This document shows positions 45,901 to 58,850 of a DNA stretch of 64,000 nucleotides, in pieces. The position numbers were made by a program, and so were the translations under genes. The first letter of the stretch is position 1; every line of letters begins with the position of its first letter. The notes under the pieces were generated by a model that did not search any database, had not been told where the DNA came from, and saw only the letters and a list, made by a program, of their open reading frames with translations. Origin of the DNA: Polynucleobacter sp. MG-Unter2-18 (GTDB lineage Bacteria > Pseudomonadota > Gammaproteobacteria > Burkholderiales > Burkholderiaceae); NCBI RefSeq assembly GCF_018687675.1, contig NZ_CP061302.1:942192-1006191 (forward strand), given 5' to 3'.

Positions 45901-47021
45901 CAGTGATTCAGATTCGTAAAGCGGATCGTGATGCGGTGTTTGCGGTTTTACGCAAATTAAATCTCAGCGCTTACAGCCATGTAATTGCAAAGCCTAATAC
46001 CAACGGCCGTCTTGAAATTTGGCGTGATGCTAAGAATATTTTTGCAGAGCCACGAGAAGTTCTTCAAAAGATGTGGGCTAATACGAGCTACCAAATTGCG
46101 CGCTTGCGCGATAATCCCGACTGCGCTGACAGCGAGTTTTCGCTACTCGATCAGGTTGCTGATACAGGAATGTCTCCCAAGTTAACTTTTGACATTACGG
46201 ATGATGTTGCGGCACCATTTATCAATCAGAATGCCCGACCTAAAGTTGCCATCTTGCGTGAGCAGGGCGTGAACTCTCATGTTGAGATGGCTTACGCCAT
46301 GAACTGGGCAGGTTTTGATAGTTATGACGTGCACATGTCAGATTTGCTTTCTGGTAAATCCAAGTTAGATGATTTCCGTGGTCTGGTTGCCTGTGGTGGA
46401 TTCAGTTACGGAGATGTCTTAGGGGCTGGTGAAGGCTGGGCCAAGACCATTCTATTCAACAGTCAACTGCGCGATCAGTTTTCTACATTCTTTAGCCGCC
46501 AAGATAGCTTTGCGTTAGGTGTTTGTAATGGCTGTCAAATGATGAGCAATCTTGCAGGCATTATTCCAGGCGCAGAAGCTTGGCCTAAATTTACGCGCAA
46601 TCAGTCTGAACAATATGAAGCTCGCTTGGTCATGGCTGAGGTAATGGCTTCACCATCAATCTTTACGCAAGGCATGACAGGCAGCAAGTTGCCAATTGCT
46701 ATTGCGCACGGCGAAGGTTTTGCTAATTTTAGCCAGCAAGGTAACTTAGAGGCTCTACAGAAACAAGGGCTAGCTGCACTACGATTTGTAGATCATCAAG
46801 GTAGTCCAACTGAAATCTACCCAATGAACCCAAATGGTTCGCCTGGTGGCTTGACAGGGGTTACTACTCCGGATGGGCGATTTACTGTGATGATGCCGCA
46901 CCCTGAGCGAGTATTCCGGACCGTGCAAATGAGTTGGGCTCCAAAGGAATGGTTGGACGCGCCCGATGGAGCGAGTCCTTGGATGCGCTTATTTCGCAAT
47001 GCGAGAGTCTGGGCTAAATAA
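42987..47021 (+). CDS. purL: Phosphoribosylformylglycinamidine synthase PurL
   Basis: Large single-chain FGAM synthase of purine biosynthesis. The 1344-aa protein has the N-terminal PurS-like and linker parts, two AIRS-type halves ([48 protein letters not shown] read in two pieces, SVHDVGAGG-like [18 protein letters not shown]) and a C-terminal class I glutaminase domain ([15 protein letters not shown]; nucleophile Cys in [24 protein letters not shown]). Length is the normal long gamma/betaproteobacterial form. The start is ATG 42987, 21 bp after the ABC gene. Confidence 0.95.
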   Translation: MSLFCCLPGANALSAFRQQRLLASLAAQGIQLESIEAQYLHFIWSESELNTKDREVLESLLTYGQPFVSKMKSGGSLFTKSADKQSAISIPRFGTVSPWASKATDIARQCGLQILRIERGVQYAWQSKKTLNAEQQQLVLAALHDRMTEVVIGDINEASTLYQSLPDKPFVRIPVLTEGRSALDKANQDLGLALSEDEVLYLVENFIRLERNPSDVELIMFAQANSEHCRHKIFNSSWTIDGDDQDKSLFAMIRNTHQLQPEGTIVAYSDNSAVMVGAESETWSAKGQDRRYEKDTRLVHTLMKVETHNHPTAIAPFPGASTGAGGEIRDEGATGIGGRPKAGLTGFTVSNLNIPGTDLPWETEKYGKPERIAKPLQIMIDGPLGGAAFNNEFGRPILGGYFRVFEQTLEGVRRGYHKPIMIAGGIGSIDSIHTAKKQIKAGHLFIQLGGPGMRIGMGGATGSSVATGTNTADLDFDSVQRGNPEMERRAQEVINSCIAMGTNNPIVSIHDVGAGGISNAFPELADGAGLGAQFQLRKVPLEESGMSPAEIWCNESQERYVLAIEAKDLELFKLLCERERCPFAVVGEATTERQLQLSDSKEVAGSDAAMPIDMPMEVLLGKPPRMHRDVKRVAQEFEELDVTDADLAQCIAWVLQQPTVASKSFLITIGDRTVGGLNARDPFVGPWQVPVADCAVTLMDYKGYHGEAMSMGERTPLAVIDAPAAAKMAVGEAITNLLAADIRRLEDVKLSANWMAACGSPGEDAKLYDSVQAIGMDLCPALGISIPVGKDSLSMATAWQEGDQAKKVVSPVSLIISAFAAVQDVRKTTTPLLKLHDESGTALETELILIDLGRGKNRMAGSILAQVLNQSGKSAPNVDYSEDLKALAEAMIELRKDNQLLAYHDRSDGGLFACIAEMAFVSHTGISVNVDMIAVDVGQEADWGDAKNWAQQVSGLRHEQTMRALFNEELGAVIQIRKADRDAVFAVLRKLNLSAYSHVIAKPNTNGRLEIWRDAKNIFAEPREVLQKMWANTSYQIARLRDNPDCADSEFSLLDQVADTGMSPKLTFDITDDVAAPFINQNARPKVAILREQGVNSHVEMAYAMNWAGFDSYDVHMSDLLSGKSKLDDFRGLVACGGFSYGDVLGAGEGWAKTILFNSQLRDQFSTFFSRQDSFALGVCNGCQMMSNLAGIIPGAEAWPKFTRNQSEQYEARLVMAEVMASPSIFTQGMTGSKLPIAIAHGEGFANFSQQGNLEALQKQGLAALRFVDHQGSPTEIYPMNPNGSPGGLTGVTTPDGRFTVMMPHPERVFRTVQMSWAPKEWLDAPDGASPWMRLFRNARVWAK

Positions 47022-47025
47022 GCCA

Positions 47026-47802
47026 ATGTCAGATACATCTATGGCTATGGAGCCGGTCACGTTTTCTGAGAGCGGTGGAGTGCGTTATTTGCATTTTGGC
47101 AGTGAATTAATTCAAGGCGCCATGCGCATCCGTGATCCGGATGAGATTTATCTGGAATACAACCAGCAGATGATGGCATGGTTGCTATTCCTGGAGACCA
47201 AGCCAGGTATGCGTGTTGCTCAACTTGGGCTTGGCACTGGTGCTCTCACCAAGTTTACGCATCGCTATTGTCCTGCGGTCAAAACTACCGTCGTTGAACT
47301 CAATCCTGCTGTGATTGTTTCTGCTAGAAGTATGTTTTTCACACCTTCTGATGATCGGCGTCTTGAGACACTTCAAGCTGATGCAAAAACCTTTGTGAAG
47401 AACACCAAATATCAAAACTACTTTGATGCGGCTCAAGTGGACCTCTACGATGCAATTTGTGACGGCCCATCTGCGAGTTCCTTGGATTTTTATAAAGGCT
47501 GTTTTGATATCCTGAGATCACCTGGTGTGTTAACAGTGAACTTATTCTCAAGCCATAAGAGTTTTGATATCAATCTCAATAATATCTGCGAAGCATTTGA
47601 TAACCGAGTTCTGTTGTTCCCGGAATCGCATGATTGCAATGTGGTGGCAATTGCTTTTAAAGGTCCACTTCTGGATGTAGAGTGGAAAGAGGTTTCTAAG
47701 CGTGCCAAACTGATTATGGAAAAAACGGGCTTGCCAACCAACACCTGGGTATCTGGGTTGAATCGTGAAAATGCGCATCAAGAAAATAAGCTATCGATCT
47801 AA
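47026..47802 (+). CDS. Spermidine-synthase-like methyltransferase-fold protein
   Basis: A 258-aa protein with the polyamine synthase/class I methyltransferase fold. The nucleotide-binding glycine loop AQLGLGTGALTKF (about 58-70), the acidic residue of VVELNPAVI and the segment VDLYDAICDGPSASSLDFYKGCFDILRSPGVLTVNLFSS (read in parts) match the family. True spermidine synthases have a conserved Asp and gate-keeping motif that I cannot confirm, so the substrate is open. I chose ATG 47026, 4 bp after the purL stop, instead of the longer frame from 46966 that overlaps purL. Confidence 0.72.
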   Translation: MSDTSMAMEPVTFSESGGVRYLHFGSELIQGAMRIRDPDEIYLEYNQQMMAWLLFLETKPGMRVAQLGLGTGALTKFTHRYCPAVKTTVVELNPAVIVSARSMFFTPSDDRRLETLQADAKTFVKNTKYQNYFDAAQVDLYDAICDGPSASSLDFYKGCFDILRSPGVLTVNLFSSHKSFDINLNNICEAFDNRVLLFPESHDCNVVAIAFKGPLLDVEWKEVSKRAKLIMEKTGLPTNTWVSGLNRENAHQENKLSI

Positions 47803-47817
47803 AGCAAGCGGGATATG

Positions 47818-47850
47818 AAAAAAGGCGATCGGTTGATCGCCTTTTTTGTT
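47818..47850 (+). terminator. Bidirectional rho-independent terminator
   Basis: AAAAAAGGCGATC and GATCGCCTTTTTT form a perfect stem around GGTT. It lies between the converging spermidine-synthase-like gene and acnB and has A and T runs on both sides, suiting both strands. Confidence 0.9.
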
Positions 47851-47876
47851 GCCCTCAGATTCAGGGCTGATTTGAT

Positions 47877-50462
47877 TTAAATTGTGACTGTGTCTGCAAC
47901 ATCACTAAATGACTTAATCTTGTCAAAGTTCATGTACTTATACACTTCACCAGCTTTAGCATTCAAGGATTCTACTTGCTCGAAATATTCTTGCGGAGTT
48001 GGTAGACGACCCAAGAGTGCAGCTACGGCTGAGAGCTCCGCAGAAGCGAGGTAGACACGAGTATCAATACCTAAGCGATTTGGGAAATTACGTGTCGAGG
48101 TAGAAACTGCTGTTGAACCTTTACGGATCTGCGCCTGGTTACCCATACAGAGTGAGCAACCCGGAGTTTCCATGCGAGCACCAGTAGCTCCCAGAATGCC
48201 GTAATAACCTTCCTCGGTCAGAATCATCTGATCCATCTTAGTTGGTGGTGCAACCCAAAGTCGGGTAGGCATATCTTTTTTGCCCTGAAGAACCTGACCG
48301 GCAGCACGGAAGTGGCCAATGTTAGTCATGCATGAACCAATAAATACTTCATCGATTTTCTCGCCAGATACTTCAGATAAGAACTTCACATCATCCGGGT
48401 CGTTAGGGCAGGCTAAGATGGGTTCTTTGATATCACTCATATCAATTTCGATAATCTCAGCATAGTCAGCATCAGCATCGGCTTTGAGCAATTCAGGCTT
48501 AGCAATCCAAGCTTCCATTGCTTTAATACGACGGCCTAAAGTACGCTTATCTTCGTAGCCATTGGCAATCATCCACTTCATTAACGTGATGTTGGAGCGC
48601 ATGTATTCAATGATCGGCTCTTTGCTTAATTGAACGGCACAACCGCCAGCAGAACGTTCAGCCGAGGCATCTGATAATTCAAATGCTTGCTCAACTTTCA
48701 GGTCAGGCAAACCTTCAATTTCTAGAATACGGCCAGAGAAAATGTTTTTCTTACCTTGCTTCTCAACCGTTAACAAACCTTTTTTGATTGCATATAAAGG
48801 AATTGCATTAACCATATCGCGCAAAGTAATGCCAGGCTGCATTTTGCCTTTAAAGCGGATCAATACAGACTCAGGCATATCCAAAGGCATTACACCAGTG
48901 GCGGCAGCAAAAGCAACTAAGCCAGAGCCGGCAGGGAAAGAGATTCCGATAGGAAAACGAGTGTGGCTATCGCCACCAGTGCCACAAGTATCTGGCATGA
49001 GTAAACGATTTAACCAGCTGTGAATGACACCATCACCTGGCCGTAATGAAACGCCACCACGATTGGTCATAAACGCTGGCAATTCATGGTGAGTGCGAAT
49101 GTCTACTGGTTTTGGATAAGCAGAAGTGTGACAGAAAGATTGCATGACTAAGTCAGCGGAAAAGCCTAGGCAAGCAAGATCTTTTAATTCATCGCGGGTC
49201 ATTGGACCAGTGGTGTCTTGCGAACCTACAGTAGTCATGTGCGGCTCACAATAAGTGCCTGGACGTACGCCTTGACCTTCTGGCAATCCACAAGCGCGAC
49301 CAACCATCTTCTGCGCCAAGGTGAAGCCCTTCTTGTTATCAGGCGGGCTAACGGGAATGCGGAATTCTGTAGATGCTGGTAAACCTAAGGCTGCACGCGC
49401 TTTAGCTGTGAGGCCACGGCCGACAATTAGAGGAATACGACCACCTGCACGAACTTCATCCAAAATAACTGGTGACTTCAGTGAGAAAGAAGCAATTTCT
49501 TTACCGTTTTTAAAGGCCTTACCTTCGTATGGACGTAATTCAATTTCATCACCCATATTCATATCAGAAACATCTAGCTCAACAGGCAATGCACCAGCAT
49601 CTTCCATCGTATTAAAGAAGATCGGGGCAATCTTTGCGCCTAAGCAAACACCACCAAAGCGCTTGTTTGGAACAAACGGAATATCTTGACCTGTCCACCA
49701 CAACACCGAATTCGTTGCGGATTTACGCGAAGATCCTGTACCCACTACGTCACCAACATAGGCAATTTGATTGCCTTTTTTCTGGAGAGCTTCAATTTGT
49801 TTCATTGGTCCACGCACACCAACCTCGTCTGGTTCAATGCCTGGACGCGGGTTCTTTAACATGATCGTTGCATGCAATGGAATATCTGGACGGCTCCATG
49901 CGTCAGGCGCAGGGGACAGATCGTCAGTATTGGTTTCACCGGTTACTTTAAATACAGTCAGCTTCATGCTCTCTGGAACAGCTGTGCGACTTGTAAACCA
50001 TTCAGCATCAGCCCAGCTTTGCATGACTGCTTTAGCTTGCGCATTACCTTTTTCCGCCAATTCCTGAACATCATGAAAATAGTCAAACATCAATAAGGTC
50101 TTTTTCAATGCTGCTGCTGCACTGGCTGCACACTCAGCATCTGATAACAATTCAACTAAAGGCTTAATGTTGTAACCACCCAGCATGGTGCCCAAGAGTT
50201 CAGTTGCTTTAATGCGTGAAATCAATGGCGATTTCTCTGTCCCCTTGGCAATAGCATCTAGAAACTCGGCTTTCACTTTAGCTGCTTCATCCACTCCAGC
50301 AGGTACGCGATTGGTAATGAGCTCTACTAATTCCGTCTCTTTACCCTTCGGAGGATTCTTAAGCAAACCCACTAATTCAGCAGTTTGATCTTTAGTTAGG
50401 GGGAGGGCTGGAATTCCAAGGGCTGCGCGTTCGGCAACTTGAGCGTTGTAGGCTTCTAGCAT
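47877..50462 (-). CDS. acnB: Aconitate hydratase B
   Basis: TCA-cycle aconitase; the B type has the HEAT-like domain at the N terminus. The 861-aa protein begins [22 protein letters not shown], has the swivel domain in the middle, [23 protein letters not shown] as a substrate/cluster block (near 500) and the C-terminal cluster region with Cys in [11 protein letters not shown] (about 770-780) plus an upstream Cys in [10 protein letters not shown]. It is transcribed alone, opposite pyrG across a 386-bp region that contains two perfect inverted repeats. Confidence 0.95.
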   Translation of the reverse strand: MLEAYNAQVAERAALGIPALPLTKDQTAELVGLLKNPPKGKETELVELITNRVPAGVDEAAKVKAEFLDAIAKGTEKSPLISRIKATELLGTMLGGYNIKPLVELLSDAECAASAAAALKKTLLMFDYFHDVQELAEKGNAQAKAVMQSWADAEWFTSRTAVPESMKLTVFKVTGETNTDDLSPAPDAWSRPDIPLHATIMLKNPRPGIEPDEVGVRGPMKQIEALQKKGNQIAYVGDVVGTGSSRKSATNSVLWWTGQDIPFVPNKRFGGVCLGAKIAPIFFNTMEDAGALPVELDVSDMNMGDEIELRPYEGKAFKNGKEIASFSLKSPVILDEVRAGGRIPLIVGRGLTAKARAALGLPASTEFRIPVSPPDNKKGFTLAQKMVGRACGLPEGQGVRPGTYCEPHMTTVGSQDTTGPMTRDELKDLACLGFSADLVMQSFCHTSAYPKPVDIRTHHELPAFMTNRGGVSLRPGDGVIHSWLNRLLMPDTCGTGGDSHTRFPIGISFPAGSGLVAFAAATGVMPLDMPESVLIRFKGKMQPGITLRDMVNAIPLYAIKKGLLTVEKQGKKNIFSGRILEIEGLPDLKVEQAFELSDASAERSAGGCAVQLSKEPIIEYMRSNITLMKWMIANGYEDKRTLGRRIKAMEAWIAKPELLKADADADYAEIIEIDMSDIKEPILACPNDPDDVKFLSEVSGEKIDEVFIGSCMTNIGHFRAAGQVLQGKKDMPTRLWVAPPTKMDQMILTEEGYYGILGATGARMETPGCSLCMGNQAQIRKGSTAVSTSTRNFPNRLGIDTRVYLASAELSAVAALLGRLPTPQEYFEQVESLNAKAGEVYKYMNFDKIKSFSDVADTVTI

Positions 50463-50547
50463 TGTGTTTCCTATTGGGTAAGAGTTATCAACAGTAAATC
50501 TAAGCAGGGTATGCCCCTTTATTACTCTATTCTAATTCCAAATTCAT

Positions 50548-50561
50548 GTCTTATATAAGAC
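50548..50561. promoter_or_regulatory. Perfect 14-bp palindrome upstream of acnB (candidate operator)
   Basis: GTCTTATATAAGAC is a perfect palindrome 86 bp before the acnB ATG on the minus strand. The length and dyad symmetry suit a dimeric regulator, most plausibly of a TCA or propionate control circuit; the protein is unknown. Confidence 0.6.
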
Positions 50562-50578
50562 TTAATTATCAAAAATAT

Positions 50579-50600
50579 CCTAAATTGCTTAAAATTTAGG
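50579..50600. repeat. Perfect 8-bp inverted repeat in acnB/pyrG region
   Basis: CCTAAATT and AATTTAGG flank six bases (GCTTAA). It lies 17 bp from the preceding palindrome. AT-rich and with no T run, it is more likely a binding site than a terminator. Confidence 0.55.
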
Positions 50601-50792
50601 CAATTACAAACTAATTCGCTGCTGACGCAGTCAATTTTAAGTTTTTATAAGAGGGTTAGGGGACATTCAACTTGCTCAGAAGCGATTTCATAGGCTATAA
50701 ATCATTCCACATTGCAAAAAATGCAAGTCTATAAATTGGATATTTTCTGATTGTCTGTCTTCAAGCCGTGTAGGTGCTGAGCAAGGCCTGAA

Positions 50793-50823
50793 TTGCTAAT
50801 CGTTCAGTCGCTATCGTTATAAT
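50793..50823 (+). promoter_or_regulatory. Candidate sigma-70 promoter for pyrG
   Basis: A perfect TATAAT (50818-50823) lies 25 bp before the pyrG ATG, with TTGCTA (50793-50798) 19 bp upstream as a partial -35. The leader would be about 18 bases. The long spacer is the weak point. Confidence 0.4.
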
Positions 50824-50845
50824 TACTTTTTCCAACAGAGCTTAA

Positions 50846-52510
<1,665 letters not shown>

Positions 52511-52519
52511 GAGAAATAC

Positions 52520-53383
52520 ATGAGTGCATTTAAGTTATGTGGTTTTGATGTTGGCTTGGACCATCGCTTCTTTTTGATTGCAGGTCCTTGTGTCATCGAG
52601 TCTGAGCAATCCGCCTTAGATATTGCAGGTGAGCTCAAAGAGATTACTGCTGCGCTAGGTATTCCATTTATTTACAAGTCTTCCTTTGATAAAGCCAATC
52701 GCTCCTCCGGAACTTCTTTTCGGGGCTTGGGCATGGAAAAGGGTCTTGAGATTCTGGCTCGGGTGAAGCGTGATATTGGTGTGCCGGTATTGACTGATAT
52801 CCATGACATCAGCGAAATTGCGCCGGTATCGAAAGTAGTTGATGTACTTCAAACGCCAGCTTTCTTGTGTAGGCAAACGGATTTCATTCGAGCTTGCGCC
52901 CAAAGTGGTAAGCCAGTCAATTTCAAGAAGGGGCAATTTTTATCCCCCCATGAAATGCTCAACGTAATTGATAAAGCACGCGCTGCTGCAGCCGAGGCAA
53001 ATCTTCCAGATCAGTTTATGGTTTGCGAGCGTGGCGCTTCATTTGGCTACAACAACTTAGTTTCTGATATGCGTAGTTTGGCCATTTTGCGAGAAGCAAA
53101 AGCACCAGTGGTATTTGATGCGACCCATTCAGTTCAGCTTCCTGGTGGGCAAGGCAATTCCAGTGGTGGTCAACGTGAATTTGTTCCCGTACTAGCTCGC
53201 GCTGCTGTTGCGGTTGGTATCAGCGGCTTATTTATGGAAACGCACCCGGATCCAGCTAAGGCGCTTTCGGATGGTCCAAATGCTGTGCCTTTAAACCGCA
53301 TGAAAGAATTGCTTGAGTCTTTGCTTGCGATTGATTCCGTTGTGAAGAAGCCCGGTTCATTTTTAGAAGACAGCTTTAAGTAA
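52520..53383 (+). CDS. kdsA: 3-deoxy-D-manno-octulosonate 8-phosphate (KDO-8-P) synthase
   Basis: Condenses PEP with arabinose 5-phosphate for lipopolysaccharide KDO, which shows a Gram-negative outer membrane. The 287-aa TIM-barrel protein shows [11 protein letters not shown] (PEP site, about 15-25), [51 protein letters not shown] and [24 protein letters not shown] is a good ribosome site. Located between pyrG and eno. Confidence 0.96.
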   Translation: MSAFKLCGFDVGLDHRFFLIAGPCVIESEQSALDIAGELKEITAALGIPFIYKSSFDKANRSSGTSFRGLGMEKGLEILARVKRDIGVPVLTDIHDISEIAPVSKVVDVLQTPAFLCRQTDFIRACAQSGKPVNFKKGQFLSPHEMLNVIDKARAAAAEANLPDQFMVCERGASFGYNNLVSDMRSLAILREAKAPVVFDATHSVQLPGGQGNSSGGQREFVPVLARAAVAVGISGLFMETHPDPAKALSDGPNAVPLNRMKELLESLLAIDSVVKKPGSFLEDSFK

Positions 53384-54703
<1,320 letters not shown>

Positions 54704-54724
54704 TCACTAGCTAGCTTTTAGCTC

Positions 54725-55051
54725 ATGCGCCTTGTCATCTACTCGATGCTGCTATTGCTAATCGCAATACAGTACCCACTTTGGTTGGGTAAGGGTGGAT
54801 GGCTGAAGGTATACGAGATGGAGAAGCAGCTTGAGTTGCAACAGGCTAAAAATAGCCTACTAAGCTTGCGTAATGCCAAGCTCACTGGCGACGTTAAAGA
54901 TTTAAAAGAGGGTAGCCGTGCGATTGAGGAGCGGGCTCGTGTTGAGCACGGCATGCTAAAAGAAGGAGAATTCTTTGTGCAAATTCTGCCGTCTGAAAGA
55001 TCTACCTCCAATGCTGCTGATGTCGTAAAGCCATCAACAACGAAGCAGTAA
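54725..55051 (+). CDS. ftsB: Cell division protein FtsB
   Basis: Small bitopic inner-membrane divisome protein that forms a complex with FtsL and FtsQ. The 108-aa protein has a short cytosolic start, one membrane helix (about 2-20, VIYSMLLLLIAIQYPLW), then a periplasmic coiled coil (LELQQAKNSLLSLRNAKLTGDVKDLKEG, heptad-like, about 36-63) and the AIEERARVEHGMLKEGE end with the conserved Gly-containing motif. Location after eno is the typical one. The C-tail is Ser/Thr-rich. Confidence 0.88.
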   Translation: MRLVIYSMLLLLIAIQYPLWLGKGGWLKVYEMEKQLELQQAKNSLLSLRNAKLTGDVKDLKEGSRAIEERARVEHGMLKEGEFFVQILPSERSTSNAADVVKPSTTKQ

Positions 55052-55090
55052 CGAAGTAGTAACTAAGCAGTAACTTAGCCATCAAATCGC

Positions 55091-56056
55091 TTAATGCCCG
55101 CTGGATGGTGGTCTCGTAGCATCTGCCAATAAATCTGTTTTAAAGACTTGCCTGCAATCAACTGCATCAAAGCGATAGGCTTTAGCGCAAAAATCGCACT
55201 CAGTTTCTACCGCACCTTGCTCTGCAAGAATACTTTCAACCTCTTCTTCGCCCAGCATTCTCAAAATATCAGCTACTTTGGTGCGTGAACAGCGGCAGCT
55301 AAAGCGAACAGGGCGAGGCGGGAAACTTCGAACACCGCTTTCGGTTGACTCCTCCAAAAAGAGGCGACGAAGAATGGTATCCGGCGAGAGCGTGAGTAAT
55401 TCTTCATTGGTAATCGTTTCACCCAGGGTCTGAATTCTGGTCCAACCTTCAGCCGCAAGTTGAGGATCCAGATGGGCATGACCCCCCGAATCCGGTAATC
55501 GCTGCAATAGCAATCCGCCAACATGGGTGTCATTAGATGCCAGCCAAATGCGGGTATCTAATTGCTCTGAGTTTTGCATATACAGAGCAATAGCTTCTGC
55601 AGCGCTAGTAACAGGCTTAATAACGGTGCCACGATGCTCTTGTAGGGCGACGATGCCTTGGTAGGGCGGTTGACCGGGTTGACGGTCAGATGGGTCTAGG
55701 GTGATGACTAGACGCCCAGAATTGTCGGCATCTAGTAGCTCACCGAGGGTGGCATTAGGATCAATGCTGGCAGGGTCTACAGATAGCTTTACAGTAGCTC
55801 GCATGGTTAGGTCGGACTTGCACTCCACCACAAGAAGCTGAATAGGGCCTTTACTTTGAGCCTGAATAATCAAAGTGCCATCAAATTTAAGGCTGGCACT
55901 CAACAGGGTCGCTGCACCCACAAAATCACCCAGGATTCGCCTGACTACAGGAGGATCATTACGACGCTCTAATACAGCCTGCCAGGCGGTACTAATGGAA
56001 ACAATTTCCCCGCGCACCGGGGCGCCATCACACATAAATACAAGTAATTCGTTCAT
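55091..56056 (-). CDS. hslO: Hsp33 redox-regulated chaperone
   Basis: Holdase chaperone activated by disulfide formation under oxidation and heat. The 321-aa protein has the N-terminal substrate domain (GAPVRGEIVSI, VGAATLLSASLKFDGTL region), the linker and the C-terminal zinc switch: CRC in FSCRCSRTKV and CDFC in ETECDFCAKAYRFD, giving the CxC...CxxC ligands. It stands alone on the minus strand, converging on ftsB and divergent from gltX with 68 bp between starts. Length is slightly longer than the E. coli protein. Confidence 0.94.
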   Translation of the reverse strand: MNELLVFMCDGAPVRGEIVSISTAWQAVLERRNDPPVVRRILGDFVGAATLLSASLKFDGTLIIQAQSKGPIQLLVVECKSDLTMRATVKLSVDPASIDPNATLGELLDADNSGRLVITLDPSDRQPGQPPYQGIVALQEHRGTVIKPVTSAAEAIALYMQNSEQLDTRIWLASNDTHVGGLLLQRLPDSGGHAHLDPQLAAEGWTRIQTLGETITNEELLTLSPDTILRRLFLEESTESGVRSFPPRPVRFSCRCSRTKVADILRMLGEEEVESILAEQGAVETECDFCAKAYRFDAVDCRQVFKTDLLADATRPPSSGH

Positions 56057-56124
56057 AAGTGAAAGTATCCACTTTTTTGATGATCAGAGTGCCAAATCAT
56101 CAAATCTAAAGCCGACCTGAGATA

Positions 56125-57528
56125 ATGCTGTTTATGCATATAAGAACACGCTTCGCCCCCAGTCCAACGGGCTTCATTCACTTGGGCAACCTTCGCAGTG
56201 CTTTATATCCTTGGGCCTTTGCTCGCCATAACCAGGGTGACTTTATCTTGCGCATCGAAGATACCGATGTGGAGCGCTCCACACAGGAGGCTGTCGACGT
56301 CATTATTGAGGGCATGGCATGGCTTGGCCTCGATTTAGACGAAGGCCCAATTTATCAAATGCAGCGTATTGATCGTTATCGTGCGGTTGTAAAGCAAATG
56401 CTCGATGCTGGCCTGGCTTACCCTTGCTATATGAGTGAAGCAGAATTGAATAAGCTGCGTGACCAACAAATGGCCAATAAAGAAAAGCCACGCTACAACG
56501 GCCAATGGCGTCCTGAGTCGGGTAAAACTCTGCCGGAAATACCAGAAGGTGTTTTGCCGGTGATTCGCTTCAAGAATCCCATTGGCGGATCCGTGATTTG
56601 GGAAGATGCAGTTAAGGGCAAGATCGAAATTAGCAATGATGAGTTAGATGATTTAGTCATTGCCCGTCCTGATGGCACCCCAACCTATAACTTCTGCGTT
56701 GTAGTGGATGACCTTGATATGAATATCACCCATGTGATTCGTGGTGATGACCATGTTAACAACACGCCACGCCAAATCAACATCATGAAGGCGCTCGGTG
56801 GTACACCGCCGGTATATGCCCATTTACCAACGGTCTTAAACGACTCTGGTGAAAAAATGAGTAAGCGTAATGGCGCCATGAGTGTGCGTGATTATCAAAA
56901 GGCGGGCTACTTACCTGAAGCTATTCTGAATTACCTAGCAAGACTAGGTTGGTCACATGGCGATGCAGAAGTTTTTACCAAAGAGCAGTTTGTCAATTGG
57001 TTTGACTTAGGCAGTCTTGGTCGATCACCAGCACAACATAATCCCGAAAAACTACTCTGGCTTAACCATCAATATATTCAGAATGCAGATCCTGCAGATT
57101 TGGCAGAGGCGACTAAACCATTCGCACATGAACTTGGCATCGATACAGAAAATGGTCCGGACTTTGTTCAAGTAGTTGCACTACTAAAAGATCGTGCCAA
57201 TACGCTGATTGAAATTGCGGAAGGTGCCAAGCTGTTCTATTTACCGGCACCCGCTCATAGCAGTGAGCAAATTGCAGAAAATATCCCAGCTGAAATTATT
57301 CCCGCCCTAAAGGATTTGATTGAAGCCATTCAATCTGCTGAGCATACAAAAGCAGCTTACGGGGCAGCCTTTAAAGAAGTATTAGCCAAGCATCAGATCA
57401 AAATGCCAGCATTAGCAATGCCTGTGCGTTACGCTTTATTTGCAACTACACAGACGCCAGCCATTGACTCCGTCTTGCTAGTAATAGGTAAGAATGAGGC
57501 GGTAGCAAGGCTTTCTAAGGTGGTCTAA
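56125..57528 (+). CDS. gltX: Glutamyl-tRNA synthetase
   Basis: Charges tRNA-Glu. The 467-aa class I synthetase shows the HIGH-type motif as [17 protein letters not shown] (near 10-26), the GVLPVIRFK zone, [12 protein letters not shown], the KMSKR loop EKMSKRNG (about 252-259) and the C-terminal anticodon-binding helices. ATG 56125 is used; the in-frame ATG at 56134 gives [13 protein letters not shown] and is equally likely, since neither has a good ribosome site. A tRNA-Glu gene lies about 200 bp downstream. Confidence 0.95.
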   Translation: MLFMHIRTRFAPSPTGFIHLGNLRSALYPWAFARHNQGDFILRIEDTDVERSTQEAVDVIIEGMAWLGLDLDEGPIYQMQRIDRYRAVVKQMLDAGLAYPCYMSEAELNKLRDQQMANKEKPRYNGQWRPESGKTLPEIPEGVLPVIRFKNPIGGSVIWEDAVKGKIEISNDELDDLVIARPDGTPTYNFCVVVDDLDMNITHVIRGDDHVNNTPRQINIMKALGGTPPVYAHLPTVLNDSGEKMSKRNGAMSVRDYQKAGYLPEAILNYLARLGWSHGDAEVFTKEQFVNWFDLGSLGRSPAQHNPEKLLWLNHQYIQNADPADLAEATKPFAHELGIDTENGPDFVQVVALLKDRANTLIEIAEGAKLFYLPAPAHSSEQIAENIPAEIIPALKDLIEAIQSAEHTKAAYGAAFKEVLAKHQIKMPALAMPVRYALFATTQTPAIDSVLLVIGKNEAVARLSKVV

Positions 57529-57536
57529 ACCAGAAC

Positions 57537-57566
57537 TTGCCTCCTCCTACAAAAATAGGATAAAAT
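57537..57566 (+). promoter_or_regulatory. Candidate promoter of the tRNA cluster
   Basis: TTGCCT (57537-57542) and TAAAAT (57561-57566) are 18 bp apart. Start of transcription would fall near 57573, about 37 bases before tRNA-Ala. Confidence 0.45.
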
Positions 57567-57609
57567 CTTGGATTGTTTTGAGTGTCTTGTAGAGTTTTAA
57601 CGAGATTAC

Positions 57610-57685
<76 letters not shown>

Positions 57686-57725
57686 AGCATTTAGAATGGC
57701 AGCATTAGTTTTAGTAGTAGTCCAG

Positions 57726-57801
57726 GTCCCCATCGTCTAGAGGCCTAGGACATCACCCTTTCACGGTGAGTACGGGGGTTCGAATCCCCCTGGGGACGCC
57801 A
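57726..57801 (+). tRNA. tRNA-Glu (anticodon TTC)
   Basis: A 76-nt tRNA with acceptor GTCCCCA/TGGGGAC, anticodon loop CTTTCAC giving TTC, and encoded CCA. It is the middle gene of the three-tRNA cluster. Confidence 0.97.
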
Positions 57802-57857
57802 AAATTTTGGCTAGTTGTGAGCAGTAAGAAGTGACACAAGTAGCAATCGATGTAATT

Positions 57858-57934
57858 GGAGCGGTAGTTCAGTTGGTTAGAATATCGGCCTGTCACGCCG
57901 AGGGTCGCGGGTTCGAGTCCCGTCCGCTCCGCCA
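57858..57934 (+). tRNA. tRNA-Asp (anticodon GTC)
   Basis: A 77-nt tRNA with acceptor GGAGCGG/CCGCTCC, anticodon loop CTGTCAC giving GTC, and encoded CCA. A terminator follows 12 bp later, ending the cluster. Confidence 0.97.
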
Positions 57935-57945
57935 AGTTAGTTTAG

Positions 57946-57972
57946 AAAGCCCCTGCATAAGGGGCTTTTTCT
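57946..57972 (+). terminator. Rho-independent terminator of the tRNA cluster
   Basis: AAAGCCCC and GGGGCTTT form an eight-bp stem around TGCATAA, with a T run after it. It also lies before the 3' end of the converging peptidase gene. Confidence 0.88.
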
Positions 57973-57990
57973 ATTTCTACTTCATCTTTT

Positions 57991-58815
57991 TTAAAGCTTT
58001 TTCATGGGCGGTGGTTTTGGTGCCGCTTTATACAAAGGCTCTACTGCCGGCATGAGCGCAGTGAGTTGTTCTATTCGGGTTTCACCAGAAGGGTGGGTGG
58101 ATAAGAACTCTGGAGAACTTTTACCTTTGGTTGCCTTCAACATTTTTTGCCAAACGCTAATTGCGCCCATGGGGTTATAACCCGCTCTTGCTGCAAGCTC
58201 TAATCCAATTGCATCTGCTTCTGATTCATTCTCTCTAGAGTTTGGCAAAACAATTGCGTATTGGGCAACTTGGTTTGCTGCGCTCACTGCTGAGCCATAA
58301 GGACCAGCTACAGCCATAGCAATATTTACCAATACGCTTTGTGCGGTTGCTTGGGATACTCGCTCCCGACCATGCTCTCTTAAGGCATGAGCGATTTCAT
58401 GGCCCATGATGGCTGCAATTTCATCATCATTTAAATTCAGCTGCTCAATAATTCCGGTGTAGAAAGTGATCTTTCCTCCGGGAGCACAAGTGGCATTCAG
58501 AATGGGTGCATCAATTAAGGTGAGCCGCCAATCCCATTGCTTGGTGTCATCTCGAAATGCCTCGGTCTGTGGGATCAACCTATTTGCAATGAACTTCAAT
58601 CGTTCGTAGGTAGGCCCAGAAGTAACGAGTATATTTTTCTCTTTTGCCTTTTGATTCTGCTCGTTATAACTTACCGCAGAGATACGATTAACTTCTTCTG
58701 ATGAAGCCATCATGAATTGAGATCGGTTAACGCCAACAGCTCCCGAGCGGGTTGTGTTGGCGCACGCCGATAGTAAAACGACAAATGCAAGGATCAGAGA
58801 GATGCGAATGCTCAA
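57991..58815 (-). CDS. M48-family metallopeptidase lipoprotein (LoiP/BepA-like)
   Basis: A 274-aa zinc protease with a lipoprotein signal peptide (hydrophobic from about 5, lipobox LLSAC), so anchored to the outer or inner membrane on the periplasmic side. The zincin motif HEIAHALREHG gives the two His ligands and the catalytic Glu; the third ligand Glu is in NESEADAIGLELAARAGYNP. No TPR domain follows, so it is closer to LoiP (YggG) than to BepA. Such enzymes act in envelope protein quality control. It follows the exported repeat protein gene after 35 bp and may be cotranscribed. Confidence 0.87.
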   Translation of the reverse strand: MSIRISLILAFVVLLSACANTTRSGAVGVNRSQFMMASSEEVNRISAVSYNEQNQKAKEKNILVTSGPTYERLKFIANRLIPQTEAFRDDTKQWDWRLTLIDAPILNATCAPGGKITFYTGIIEQLNLNDDEIAAIMGHEIAHALREHGRERVSQATAQSVLVNIAMAVAGPYGSAVSAANQVAQYAIVLPNSRENESEADAIGLELAARAGYNPMGAISVWQKMLKATKGKSSPEFLSTHPSGETRIEQLTALMPAVEPLYKAAPKPPPMKKL

Positions 58816-58850
58816 ATGAAATCCTTGCTATTAATGCATACTTTTTTAAA

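Noticed and set aside
47026..47802. Firm call of spermidine synthase (speE)
   Set aside because: The fold fits, but I cannot confirm the catalytic residues, and no polyamine gene lies nearby.
57831..58055. Open frame of 74 codons across the tRNA-Asp region
   Set aside because: It reads through the complete tRNA-Asp gene and its terminator and resembles no protein.
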